Assembly: GCA_934646845.1 (NCBI GenBank)
Contig: CAKUEV010000058.1
Coordinates: 1-9,839 of the forward strand
Source of the DNA: an uncultured Slackia sp.
GTDB taxonomy: Bacteria > Actinomycetota > Coriobacteriia > Coriobacteriales > Eggerthellaceae
Direction of reading: 5' to 3'
Length of the DNA: 9,839 nucleotides
Shown: positions 1 through 6,742 of the stretch, in pieces
How positions within the stretch are numbered: the stretch's first letter is position 1
Layout: every line of letters starts with the position of its first letter
Made by a program: the position numbers and the translations under genes
The notes under the pieces: model-generated
What the model was told of the DNA's origin: nothing
Database searches by the model: none
What the model saw: the letters and a program-made list of their open reading frames with translations, nothing else

Positions 1-251
1 TTTGAAGTTTTAAATTCTTGTTCGCCAAACAAACGAACGTACTCATCTTCCTCAATATACTCGAGGATATCCCCTGGTTGGCACTGGAGTGTTTTGCAGA
101 TGCCTTCAAGCGTCGAAAAACGTACCGCTTTAATTTTGCCGGTTTTAATTCTCGACAAATTGGCCGGGGCAATATTGATTTGTTCAGCCAAGTCATTAAG
201 CGATATTTTTCTATCGGCCATGACTCGATCAAGTCTTAATACGATAGGCAT
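1..251 (-). CDS. Cro/C1-type HTH transcriptional regulator (YozG-like), 3' end cut off
   Basis: Probably a small DNA-binding regulator. Reading leftward from an ATG at 249-251, the frame stays open for 83 codons to the window edge without a stop, so the C-terminus is missing. Residues about 15-62 fit a five-helix Cro/C1 fold: KISLNDLAEQINI (helices 1-2), then APANLSRIKTGK (recognition helix), then STLEGICKTLQCQPGDIL, the usual end of compact YozG-type regulators. The ATG lies 5 bp after the stop of the DUF2975 gene and has no clear Shine-Dalgarno sequence, which suggests translational coupling. A second Met at codon 11 is less likely, because the family normally carries a short beta strand before helix 1, as MPIVLRLDRVM would provide. 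Regulators of this family usually accompany DUF2975 membrane proteins; their targets are mostly unknown. Confidence 0.87.
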   Translation of the reverse strand, partial: MPIVLRLDRVMADRKISLNDLAEQINIAPANLSRIKTGKIKAVRFSTLEGICKTLQCQPGDILEYIEEDEYVRLFGEQEFKTS

Positions 252-256
252 AATGG

Positions 257-784
257 CTATAAAGTATCATCAGCGTTTTCTTGCAACAAGTCGGCATATT
301 TGAAAATAATCGAAAAACAATAAAGCAGAATCGCGACTATCATGTATCCGAAATTGATTTTAGCAGTATGGGAAGCCAACAGGCTGTCCTCGCTTACCAT
401 GCCAACATCCATGCCGAAAAGAAACTGCAAGGCGGATAGCGTGGTCGACGAAAAAAGCAGATCACAAAAGGCGAGCATGAGAAAACAGAATGCCTCAACT
501 CGAATAAGGTATACCTGCTTTAACGAGAAGGGCGAATGGCCTTGCGCAACGCCTGCGAAGAAAAGCGCAGCTGTAATAATTACCGTTTCCGCCATAATGA
601 GGAAAAAACAACCAGAACAGATACTAAGCAAATCAGCGACATTGAAACACAAAGTGCCCAGGGCAACTGCCGCGAAAGCAAACACTACGATAGCGGCCAA
701 AATACAGCCTCTTTGCGCAGTGCAGCACAGTTTCCTGACTCGCGATAAGGAGTCTTCCAACTTTTTTACTTCTTCTCCGGCCAT
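257..784 (-). CDS. DUF2975 family four-helix membrane protein
   Basis: A 175-residue integral membrane protein. Hydrophobic segments lie near residues 28-46, 57-79, 93-113 and 145-163. Two short motifs support DUF2975: QGHSPFS (81-87) between helices 2 and 3, and the C-terminal FKYADLLQENADDTL (161-175), close to the family's usual ending. The ATG at 782-784 is the natural start: the codon two before it is an in-frame TAA, and a GAAGGGG stretch precedes it by about ten bases. It lies 88 bp downstream of the radical SAM gene on the same strand and directly precedes the HTH gene, a pairing well known for this family (Bacillus YoaS/YozG type). Biochemical function is unknown. A membrane partner that controls the neighbouring regulator is inference. 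Confidence 0.88.
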   Translation of the reverse strand: MAGEEVKKLEDSLSRVRKLCCTAQRGCILAAIVVFAFAAVALGTLCFNVADLLSICSGCFFLIMAETVIITAALFFAGVAQGHSPFSLKQVYLIRVEAFCFLMLAFCDLLFSSTTLSALQFLFGMDVGMVSEDSLLASHTAKINFGYMIVAILLYCFSIIFKYADLLQENADDTL

Positions 785-872
785 TCCTTAACCCCTTCTC
801 GTTAGGCACGTCTAAAAACCAAGAACAATCGGCCCAATAACAGCACAAAGGCTCATAGTCTCAGCGTCGAAC

Positions 873-2135
873 TCAAACAGCATCATTTCTCACCAGCCTT
901 TCACCAATCATTTTTCGTATCTGCTTCAGGCATAAATCCTGGTACCCATGATGCAACACGCAATATGGATCACACGCGCATACATCGCCACTGACTTGAA
1001 ACGCACGCGCTCGACAACCACCACCGCACAGAAAAGCCAAATCGCATTTGCTACATTTTTCAATATTACTTACAGACAATTCGGCCAAGCCAACACTCTC
1101 AAGTGATGCCTCGATGCGCTCGGCAATCGGCCCATCCATCACATTGCACAGTACGTATTCGTCCCTATGAAGCATATGGCAAGGATATATATTTCCATTT
1201 GCAGCCATACTCAGCGTCGTTCGACCCAGGCCACAAATACCCCTCGCTCTCAAACCATGTCCAGCGCGCAACCCCTCCGCAAAAGAAATGCCACCTATTT
1301 CAAACGCCTTCAGGGCAAGTATTTCTTGGTCTTTTGCCTCAAGAGCAAAGCTGGCGTATTCGCTTTCACAAAAATCACAAGCAAGCAAACTAAACCTTAT
1401 TGAACACCCCAACGCGTCCGCAAGAGCGCTAAAGCGCTCAACCTCATGAATATTCTTCGCATGTAATGTCGGCAATATATTTACAGAAACACCCGTTTTT
1501 TTCGCAATGCTAATCATCTGCATCGCCTCATCAAAGACGCCATTCTGCCTTAAAAACGACGCAGATGCTGCACTCGGAGAGTCAATCGAAACGCTGATAC
1601 AATCGGCGTACCGCGAAACCTTTTCAATTTGCTCACTTGAGTGCACGGTACCATTAGTTAATACCACAATATATGAGCCAGGCAACGCATTCCGAATCAT
1701 TCCAAGTATTGAGGGTAGGTCTTTTCTCAGAAATGGCTCGCCGCCCGATACAATCACCCGTTTCGGATTCAAGGAAGCAAGATTTCCTATAGCGACCGCG
1801 AATTCTTGCAGTGAAAGATCCCTTTGCCTGTTTCGGCTTTCTTCAAATGAATAGCAACCCTGACAAGATAGATTGCAGTGCGACGTAACGTGAATATACA
1901 GGGATTCCAGCCTTTGTCGCGTTGTCTCTTGCTTGAAAAAATCCCTTGCTTCTAACCGCCCCCGCAAAAAAGGATCCATTTCATTTAGCTCAGAAGAATC
2001 GATGTCTTCATTGCAGAGCCTCTCGCATAAAGCGCGCGCATCGTCGTCTATGCCGATTATGCACCCGTTTTCGGTATTCCCCAGCATGCAAATGCCATCA
2101 CGAGTAATAACTTTAACGTGCGCGCCAAACTTCAT
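873..2135 (-). CDS. Radical SAM/SPASM protein, probable peptide (RiPP) maturase
   Basis: A 420-residue enzyme expected to cleave S-adenosylmethionine at a 4Fe-4S cluster and modify a peptide by radical chemistry. Residues 1-75 resemble a PqqD-like recognition element (beta hairpins, then helices). The radical SAM core starts at 78-95 with CNLSCQGC, giving cluster ligands C87, C91 and C94, and SGGEP (130-134) is the SAM-contacting motif. The C-terminus carries a complete SPASM cysteine pattern: C301-X12-G-X4-C319, then C361-X2-C364-X5-C370-X3-C374, then C392, enough for two auxiliary clusters. This architecture is typical of thioether or carbon-crosslink maturases and anaerobic sulfatase-activating relatives. 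With no sulfatase nearby, peptide maturation is favoured, but no precursor was found. Start: ATG preceded by GATAAGG about seven bases upstream. The gene is AT-richer than those from 2.3 kb onward. Confidence 0.9.
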   Translation of the reverse strand: MKFGAHVKVITRDGICMLGNTENGCIIGIDDDARALCERLCNEDIDSSELNEMDPFLRGRLEARDFFKQETTRQRLESLYIHVTSHCNLSCQGCYSFEESRNRQRDLSLQEFAVAIGNLASLNPKRVIVSGGEPFLRKDLPSILGMIRNALPGSYIVVLTNGTVHSSEQIEKVSRYADCISVSIDSPSAASASFLRQNGVFDEAMQMISIAKKTGVSVNILPTLHAKNIHEVERFSALADALGCSIRFSLLACDFCESEYASFALEAKDQEILALKAFEIGGISFAEGLRAGHGLRARGICGLGRTTLSMAANGNIYPCHMLHRDEYVLCNVMDGPIAERIEASLESVGLAELSVSNIEKCSKCDLAFLCGGGCRARAFQVSGDVCACDPYCVLHHGYQDLCLKQIRKMIGERLVRNDAV

Positions 2136-2155
2136 AAAGTCGCCTTATCCCATCA

Positions 2156-2194
2156 ATAATGTTATAAGTATTAATTATATCGTTTAACATTATA
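2156..2194 (-). promoter_or_regulatory. Promoter and possible operator of the radical SAM gene
   Basis: On the minus strand a consensus -10 box TATAAT occupies 2189-2194, about 55 bp before the start codon. It overlaps one arm of a perfect 9-bp inverted repeat: ATAATGTTA at 2156-2164 and TAACATTAT at 2185-2193, separated by 20 AT-rich bases. Arm centres are 29 bp apart, close to three helical turns, so a dimeric repressor could cover the -10 box and transcription start. No good -35 is visible; the TTTGGG at the right distance is poor. The HTH gene at the left edge is an obvious but untested candidate binder. Confidence 0.5.
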
Positions 2195-2375
2195 CAAAGA
2201 TAATAACCGCCCCAAACAGCAGTCATGGCTAATAAGCGGCGAACGGCAACTACGCGGATGAAAAGCGGGGATTAAGGGCCATCCTCCCCCGAATCGGAGA
2301 TAGACGCAGCTCCCTATCAATCAGAAATTACGCAATGTCTGGCTATAATCCCTGATCAGCTAGTCGAAATAGCGC

Positions 2376-3302
2376 TTATCGCATATTGGAATCGCCAAGA
2401 CCCAGCATGCGCTCAATCAAATACCCCTCGCGCACGCCGCGATCGCAAATACGCAAACGTTTTCCGTCGAGTTCCTCGAAGACCTCGACAAGAATCGCCA
2501 GACCGCACACAATCGTATGAATTCGCTCAGGCGAAACATGCAGAACCGCGTCGATGAACGTGCGACGATGTTCGACAACGTCGCGCAACATGCGATTCAC
2601 GTCGTCGCGCGTGATTTCCTCACTCGAAGCGCCCGCCACAAGCCATGCGTTCACTTCCGAAAGAGCGCGAATGGAGCCGCCGACTCCATAAAGTTCTGAA
2701 GCAAAACCGGCGCAGGCGCCCGTCTTGTCGGCGGCAATAAGCCTGCGAACGCTCGCGCGAATGGCCGAGATCTCGTTTTGGGTGGGCAGAATATCACCCA
2801 CAAAACGCTTGTATGAAGAAAGCGACCCCTGGGGCAGGCTCGTGCGCGCAACGTCGACGCCATTTTCAATAACGGTGATCTCGGTGGACCCGCCGCCAAT
2901 ATCGATAAGGGCGCCGTTGTCCAGCGCGCCACGCGACGACGCGCCCACAAACCCCAAATGAGCCTCGTCGCTGTTCGAAAGCAACGAAATCGAGCAGCCC
3001 GCACCTTGCTCGATCGCGGCAATCGCCTGCGCGCTGTTCGAAACATTGCGCAGCACGGCAGTTGCGAACACGTCGACGCGATCGGGCGACAAATAGCTCG
3101 CGCGCTTCAGGCATTTTTTCACCGCCAAAATAGCCTCGGCTATACCTTCATCGGAAAACGCCCCATCGACGATATACGCCGCAAGACCTGCCATGATCTT
3201 GCGATTCATGATGGTTTTGAACTTGCGTTTCTCGGGGCACAACACGTCATAGACGCACAAACGCACGGTGTTTGACCCGACGTCGATGACTCCATAGTTC
3301 AT
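2376..3302 (-). CDS. ppx: Ppx/GppA family phosphatase (exopolyphosphatase)
   Basis: A 308-residue protein of the ASKHA fold, expected to release phosphate from the ends of polyphosphate and/or hydrolyse pppGpp in the cytoplasm. Visible motifs in order: DVGSNTVRL (7-15, phosphate-binding loop), SDEAHLG (111-117, region of the catalytic glutamate), DIGGGSTEI (134-142, second phosphate loop), GVGGSIRAL (206-214) and CDRGVREGYL (286-295). The length fits the short form with only the two actin-like subdomains, without the C-terminal HD-like part of the Escherichia coli enzymes, as is usual in Actinobacteria. The frame is open 22 codons further upstream, but MNYGVIDVG is the canonical N-terminus and AAAGGCGG lies about nine bases before it. 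No ppk is adjacent. The two activities cannot be told apart from sequence. Confidence 0.93.
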   Translation of the reverse strand: MNYGVIDVGSNTVRLCVYDVLCPEKRKFKTIMNRKIMAGLAAYIVDGAFSDEGIAEAILAVKKCLKRASYLSPDRVDVFATAVLRNVSNSAQAIAAIEQGAGCSISLLSNSDEAHLGFVGASSRGALDNGALIDIGGGSTEITVIENGVDVARTSLPQGSLSSYKRFVGDILPTQNEISAIRASVRRLIAADKTGACAGFASELYGVGGSIRALSEVNAWLVAGASSEEITRDDVNRMLRDVVEHRRTFIDAVLHVSPERIHTIVCGLAILVEVFEELDGKRLRICDRGVREGYLIERMLGLGDSNMR

Positions 3303-3342
3303 AGAGCGATTCCGCCTTTCGAATTTCGAGATGTAACATTTA

Positions 3343-3348
3343 AGTATA
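3343..3348 (-). promoter_or_regulatory. Possible -10 box for the ppx-like gene
   Basis: TATACT on the minus strand lies 40 bp upstream of the ppx-like start codon in an otherwise mixed-composition leader. No convincing -35 hexamer precedes it at 16-18 bp, so this is only a position-based suggestion. Confidence 0.25.
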
Positions 3349-3449
3349 CCGATTGGCGCGAGACGCACGTAAAGCGCATGTCAAATCGCCAGAACGCAGC
3401 AGCAAATCCTCATTCGCAACCATGGCGCCTCACGACTGAAACTAGTTTT

Positions 3450-3473
3450 TTTTACCCGGTTAAAACCCATTTT
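3450..3473 (+). promoter_or_regulatory. Shared 24-bp box, copy A, upstream of a zinc-ribbon gene
   Basis: The box begins TTTTACCCG, has CCC again 11 bp after the first CCC, and ends in TTTT; it is preceded by more T residues. It matches copy B at 8032-8055 in 19 of 24 positions. Both copies start 84-86 bp before the start codon of a zinc-ribbon membrane protein. A possible -10 (TACTAT, 3493-3498) lies 19 bp downstream, which puts the box where an activator touching the -35 region would sit. The 11-bp period of the CCC cores is the layout recognised by OmpR/PhoB-type response regulators; that assignment is inference. Confidence 0.45.
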
Positions 3474-3533
3474 ATATAGATGACATTGTTTCTACTATGG
3501 AAGCATCAAAGCTCGGCGACGAAAGGAACCACC

Positions 3534-4946
3534 ATGAAATGCCCCTTCTGCGGATACGACCTGCCGAACGATGCCGCCTTCTGCGCATCATGCGGAAAGA
3601 ACGTGAGCGACGCTTCGTCGGCCACTACGGGAAACATCGAGGGTGATGAGGGCGCCACGCAGCCCACGCAACCCATGACCACGCCGAACGAAGCGCCCAG
3701 CAACGCAGAAAGCGGTGCGCCCGAAGCGGCCGAAGCGGCCGCCGCGTTCGGAGAGCCGGCCGACACGTGCGGCGAACCAGCTCATTTCGGCAGCTCAATA
3801 GGCAATTCCTCCAGTTCGTACCGAATGAACACCGCCGCATCGCACGCTGGGCAATTCCTCGCGACCAAAAAAGGCAAAGGCATCGTCGCGGGCGTCGTTG
3901 CCGCTGTAGCGGCCATCATCGTAGCGGCCGTCGTTTGTTTCAACATGGCGAACAGCGTGCCCGAAGATACCGTGCGCCAGGCGCTCCAGAACAGTTCGAC
4001 CGTAACCGATGGCGTCGTGGCAAACGACTACGTCACCGCCCAGCCTTACAACCTGAAAAGCTTCAAGATCGACAAGCAGGAAGACGAATCGACAGGCGAA
4101 ATCGGCGTGGCAATTACGGGCAGCGACAAGGCGCGCCATGTCTATTTCTCGGGGTCGATGGAAAACGATTTCTTCAAGACCGACTTCACGGGCGAGGCGT
4201 ATTACGTCAAACAGGGAGATTCGTGGGTCAGCCTTCTTGGGCCCTCCATCACCGGCAACACTACCACGCCGTTGCAGGGCGTGGCGTGCATAAGCCAAGC
4301 CACGGGAAATGACGACTACGAAATCTCGAATTTCTCGTCGACGCTCGATTCCAGCAACGGCGCCTACACCTCTACCGCCACGCAAGACGTTTCGTATACG
4401 TTCTGGTTCGCGACCGACACTGCCACCAATACCCGCACGTTCGTTTTCGACGGCAATTGCTGGAAGCCCACGGGCGATACCGCGGTTTCCAACATGCACA
4501 CGGCAACGAACTTCGCCGGCAAGAAATTCGAATACACCGATACAGGAAGTGGACTGTTCAAAACGGGCACAACCAATTCGACTATCGAATTCACGAGCGA
4601 TGGCGAAAATGGCCAGGTCGCAGCTACGTATTCGCTCGATTGGAAATACTCAGGCGACACCTCGAAGGGCTCTTCCGGCCAGTATTACCTGCCCGTCAAC
4701 CTTTCGGGCAACCTCACCGGCACAATTGAGCACGAATTCGGCAAAGACAATTTCAGCATCGAGCTCAACGACGCCGAAAACCAGGTAACGTTCACGGGCG
4801 GCGAATCGTATGCAACGATTTCGGCGGGCGACGGCGAGTCGAACACCATGTCGCTTTCTGCCGCGACGAACACGAAGTATTTCGAAAGCCCTTTCCAAAC
4901 CTCGACGTACCGCATGAGCATGGGCACCTACGTGGAAAAGGCGTAG
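3534..4946 (+). CDS. Zinc-ribbon membrane protein with large Ser/Thr-rich outer domain
   Basis: A 470-residue protein of unknown function. Residues 1-22 form a zinc ribbon (C3, C6, C17, C20). A flexible acidic linker rich in Ala, Ser, Pro and Glu follows (about 24-110), then basic residues TKKGKG and one hydrophobic helix (about 117-137). The ribbon is therefore predicted to be cytoplasmic and residues 138-470 outside. The outer part is rich in Thr, Ser, Asn and aromatic residues and looks mostly beta-stranded; I recognise no named family in it. Overall layout recalls Bacillus YvbJ and staphylococcal TcaA (ribbon, single helix, outer domain), without clear sequence identity. The frame opens 18 codons earlier, but MKCPFCGYDL is the standard ribbon start and GAAAGG lies seven bases before it. 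It diverges from the ppx-like gene. Confidence 0.85.
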   Translation: MKCPFCGYDLPNDAAFCASCGKNVSDASSATTGNIEGDEGATQPTQPMTTPNEAPSNAESGAPEAAEAAAAFGEPADTCGEPAHFGSSIGNSSSSYRMNTAASHAGQFLATKKGKGIVAGVVAAVAAIIVAAVVCFNMANSVPEDTVRQALQNSSTVTDGVVANDYVTAQPYNLKSFKIDKQEDESTGEIGVAITGSDKARHVYFSGSMENDFFKTDFTGEAYYVKQGDSWVSLLGPSITGNTTTPLQGVACISQATGNDDYEISNFSSTLDSSNGAYTSTATQDVSYTFWFATDTATNTRTFVFDGNCWKPTGDTAVSNMHTATNFAGKKFEYTDTGSGLFKTGTTNSTIEFTSDGENGQVAATYSLDWKYSGDTSKGSSGQYYLPVNLSGNLTGTIEHEFGKDNFSIELNDAENQVTFTGGESYATISAGDGESNTMSLSAATNTKYFESPFQTSTYRMSMGTYVEKA

Positions 4947-5012
4947 GGACGAGCAGACGCTCAACCGCTCCGACCGCCGGGCAGCCCGAATCGGCCCTAT
5001 CGCGTTATTTGG

Positions 5013-5044
5013 CGATTGCCTCAATCGAGGATTGGACGATTGAG
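5013..5044. other. Competing hairpins between two convergent genes
   Basis: The 148-bp gap between the convergent genes contains CGATTG-CCT-CAATCG (5013-5027) and a longer alternative in which CTCAATCG (5020-5027) pairs with CGATTGAG (5037-5044). A further small hairpin with arms TGCGG and CCGCA spans 5065-5078. None is followed by a T-run on either strand, so these are at best weak or factor-dependent terminators. Confidence 0.3.
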
Positions 5045-5094
5045 CTACCTAGCATTGCTTTATATGCGGCACACCGCAGGCGCCGCTTCGGCCG

Positions 5095-6444
5095 CTACCT
5101 TGCCTTCTTCAAGGCCTTCATTCGCCGCTCAACATATTTTTGATCGAACACGCCTTCGACGATGCAACGTTTCGCGAGGTCGCCCGAGCCCTGGGCGATA
5201 TCGTCATCGACATCATGCTTGAGCTCGACCCACGTTGCGAGCATATGGCGAACCTTGTCGCACGCGACGCCGCTCGCCTGCTTCGGGAAAAACGCAGCCG
5301 CGATTTCGCTCACGCTATCGCCTTCCGCATACGCCTGGCGAATATCGATTTGCAGTTGACGGGTTTTGTCATTTTTCGCAGCCGTCTTGCATTCTTCGCT
5401 GCAGAACTTCTTCGGCACGCCGCGGCGACGGGCGAGCGAAAACGCCTTGCCGCACCGGGCGCAATAGCCGATTTTCACGTCGCCGAGCTTTCTCGAGAAC
5501 AAAAACCAAAGGTACGCGAGATAGGTATCGAAGCTCAGGAAATCGTCGTCTTCAGTGGAACGGAACAAATCGACGCGCACGCCTTCCAAATGCAGCGAAA
5601 TCAGCGCCTGGACCAGATGGCGCAGCGAAACGACGTCCTCTTCCGTCAGCACCGATTCGCGCACATCGAGCTTGCCTTCGACAGTTGTCGCATCGAATTG
5701 GACCGAAGAATCGCTTTCATCGCCTTCTTCTTCCGCAAACCCCGCGATATTCCTTTTTGCCTGCTCAATGAGCTCGTCTGCGTGGGCGCCATCATAGAAG
5801 CACGAAAGCACCAGGGCAAAATCGAGCGGCGTAATTTCGCGCTCGAACGAAAAAAGCGTGACTGTAAGATAATCGATCCCGTCTGGGTCGTGCTCGATGT
5901 CGCCAATCACGTAGTCGAATTCGTCGCCCACGAATTTCTTCAACCACGGCATGCTTGGCATATGCGCCACGTAGCCATTTTCCCTAGCGGCATCAACAGC
6001 GAACGAAATAGCGAAAATCGAGAAGTCGTTTCCCGTTTCAACGTTCTTCACCAGGGTTTTCGCGACGAGCGCTTCCGACTGCGATTCTTCGTCGGCCCAC
6101 AACACCGCGAGCGGTTTGCCGCCATTCACCACTTCCTGCACCGTGACAACCGCGCGGGCCACATTCGCCGCGCTTTGCCAATCGGCAAGCGACTCGCGCA
6201 CGTCCGCCCCGAACAAAGGACCCACTTGCAAGGCCAGCGGCAGCAGCCCGTCCTTATCGACAAAGGCGAGATCCTCTATGCCGATTTGCGACGCGGAGCG
6301 CGGCGCGGCCTGATTAGGGGTCGCGAAGCGCTCGGCGGCATTCGCCGGCACGAACTCGAGGCACGGCGACTCGCCCCGCACAAGACGAGCGTCATGCACG
6401 GGAATTCGGCCTTGCGGAGTTTTCAACTGGTCAATTACGTTCAT
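5095..6444 (-). CDS. Hypothetical protein with CxxC...CxxxC zinc finger and possible HTH
   Basis: A 449-residue, apparently soluble protein that I do not recognise. No signal peptide or membrane helix is evident. Residues 1-320 are acidic and mixed alpha/beta with no motif I can name; 238-250 is a Glu/Asp/Ser-rich linker. A zinc-binding finger follows: C328 and C331 (YCARCGKAF), then C348 and C352 (FCSEECK), separated by basic residues ARRRGVPKK. This C-X2-C-X16-C-X3-C layout recalls the C-terminal finger of CGNR-type proteins, though the CGNR signature is absent. Residues 365-405 could form a helix-turn-helix (SVSEIAAAFFP), and the end is basic (RRMKALKKAR), so nucleic-acid binding is possible. 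The frame extends 44 codons upstream, but that part is Arg-rich and covers the likely promoter; MNVIDQLKTP with a weak GGAT ahead is preferred. Confidence 0.75.
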   Translation of the reverse strand: MNVIDQLKTPQGRIPVHDARLVRGESPCLEFVPANAAERFATPNQAAPRSASQIGIEDLAFVDKDGLLPLALQVGPLFGADVRESLADWQSAANVARAVVTVQEVVNGGKPLAVLWADEESQSEALVAKTLVKNVETGNDFSIFAISFAVDAARENGYVAHMPSMPWLKKFVGDEFDYVIGDIEHDPDGIDYLTVTLFSFEREITPLDFALVLSCFYDGAHADELIEQAKRNIAGFAEEEGDESDSSVQFDATTVEGKLDVRESVLTEEDVVSLRHLVQALISLHLEGVRVDLFRSTEDDDFLSFDTYLAYLWFLFSRKLGDVKIGYCARCGKAFSLARRRGVPKKFCSEECKTAAKNDKTRQLQIDIRQAYAEGDSVSEIAAAFFPKQASGVACDKVRHMLATWVELKHDVDDDIAQGSGDLAKRCIVEGVFDQKYVERRMKALKKAR

Positions 6445-6742
6445 ATTGGGATCCAACGGTCGACGGTATCGTGCGATTATTTTACCCCGTTTAAGCGTCA
6501 TTTTCGGGGAGCAGCCTAGCTGCAATCCGCTCGAGACGCGCCTTCGGCGAAACCGAAAGCACGAGTTGGCGGACACTGCCTAGGAACCGCGCAGACGCTT
6601 CGCAGGCCAACCCTGGCAGGGTTCGCTTAGCTCGTAGCCGTTCCGCAGCGCGCGAAGCCTTGTGGAGCATTGCCGCAAGGCGCACCGCACTTTCACCGCA
6701 GCGGCTCTTCATTCAGTCGACCCGCAGCGCGATAGGACCCCG
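6445..6742. other. 298-bp spacer without a convincing gene
   Basis: The gap lies between two minus-strand genes. It contains a 9-bp stem with one G-T pair (6657-6665 with 6673-6681, loop AGCATTG) about 60-85 bases past the stop of the zinc-ribbon/DUF3298 gene, a possible terminator without a T-run. It also holds a partial match to the shared box at 6480-6504 (TTTTACCCCG, ending CATTTT) and a possible -10 TAAAAT on the minus strand (6479-6484). A 73-codon Arg/Ala-rich frame (6491-6712, minus) has no ribosome-binding site and is probably not a gene. Confidence 0.4.

Noticed and set aside
812..856. A 14-codon frame (MSLCAVIGPIVLGF) between the radical SAM and DUF2975 genes, considered as a peptide substrate
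   Set aside because: Too short for leader plus core, no Shine-Dalgarno sequence and no further supporting feature; chance is the simpler explanation.
2113..2226. A 37-codon minus-strand frame starting MTAVWGGYYLC, upstream of and overlapping the radical SAM start, considered as a precursor peptide
   Set aside because: No ribosome-binding site, and the best -10 box lies inside the frame, so the likely transcript would start after its ATG.
2344..2349. A plus-strand TATAAT, considered as a promoter
   Set aside because: No -35 hexamer at a suitable distance and only the antisense strand of the ppx-like gene lies downstream.
5020..5044. The 8-bp hairpin between convergent genes, considered as a bidirectional intrinsic terminator
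   Set aside because: No T-run follows on either strand; kept only as a hairpin.
5140..6519. A 459-codon plus-strand frame opposite the zinc-finger gene
   Set aside because: Its product is His/Arg/Phe-rich without domain features, a typical antisense shadow of a GC-rich gene; the minus-strand frame has a coherent zinc finger.
6491..6712. A 73-codon Arg/Ala-rich minus-strand frame filling the 298-bp gap
   Set aside because: No ribosome-binding site, composition typical of GC-rich non-coding frames, and it runs into the likely promoter region of the zinc-finger gene.
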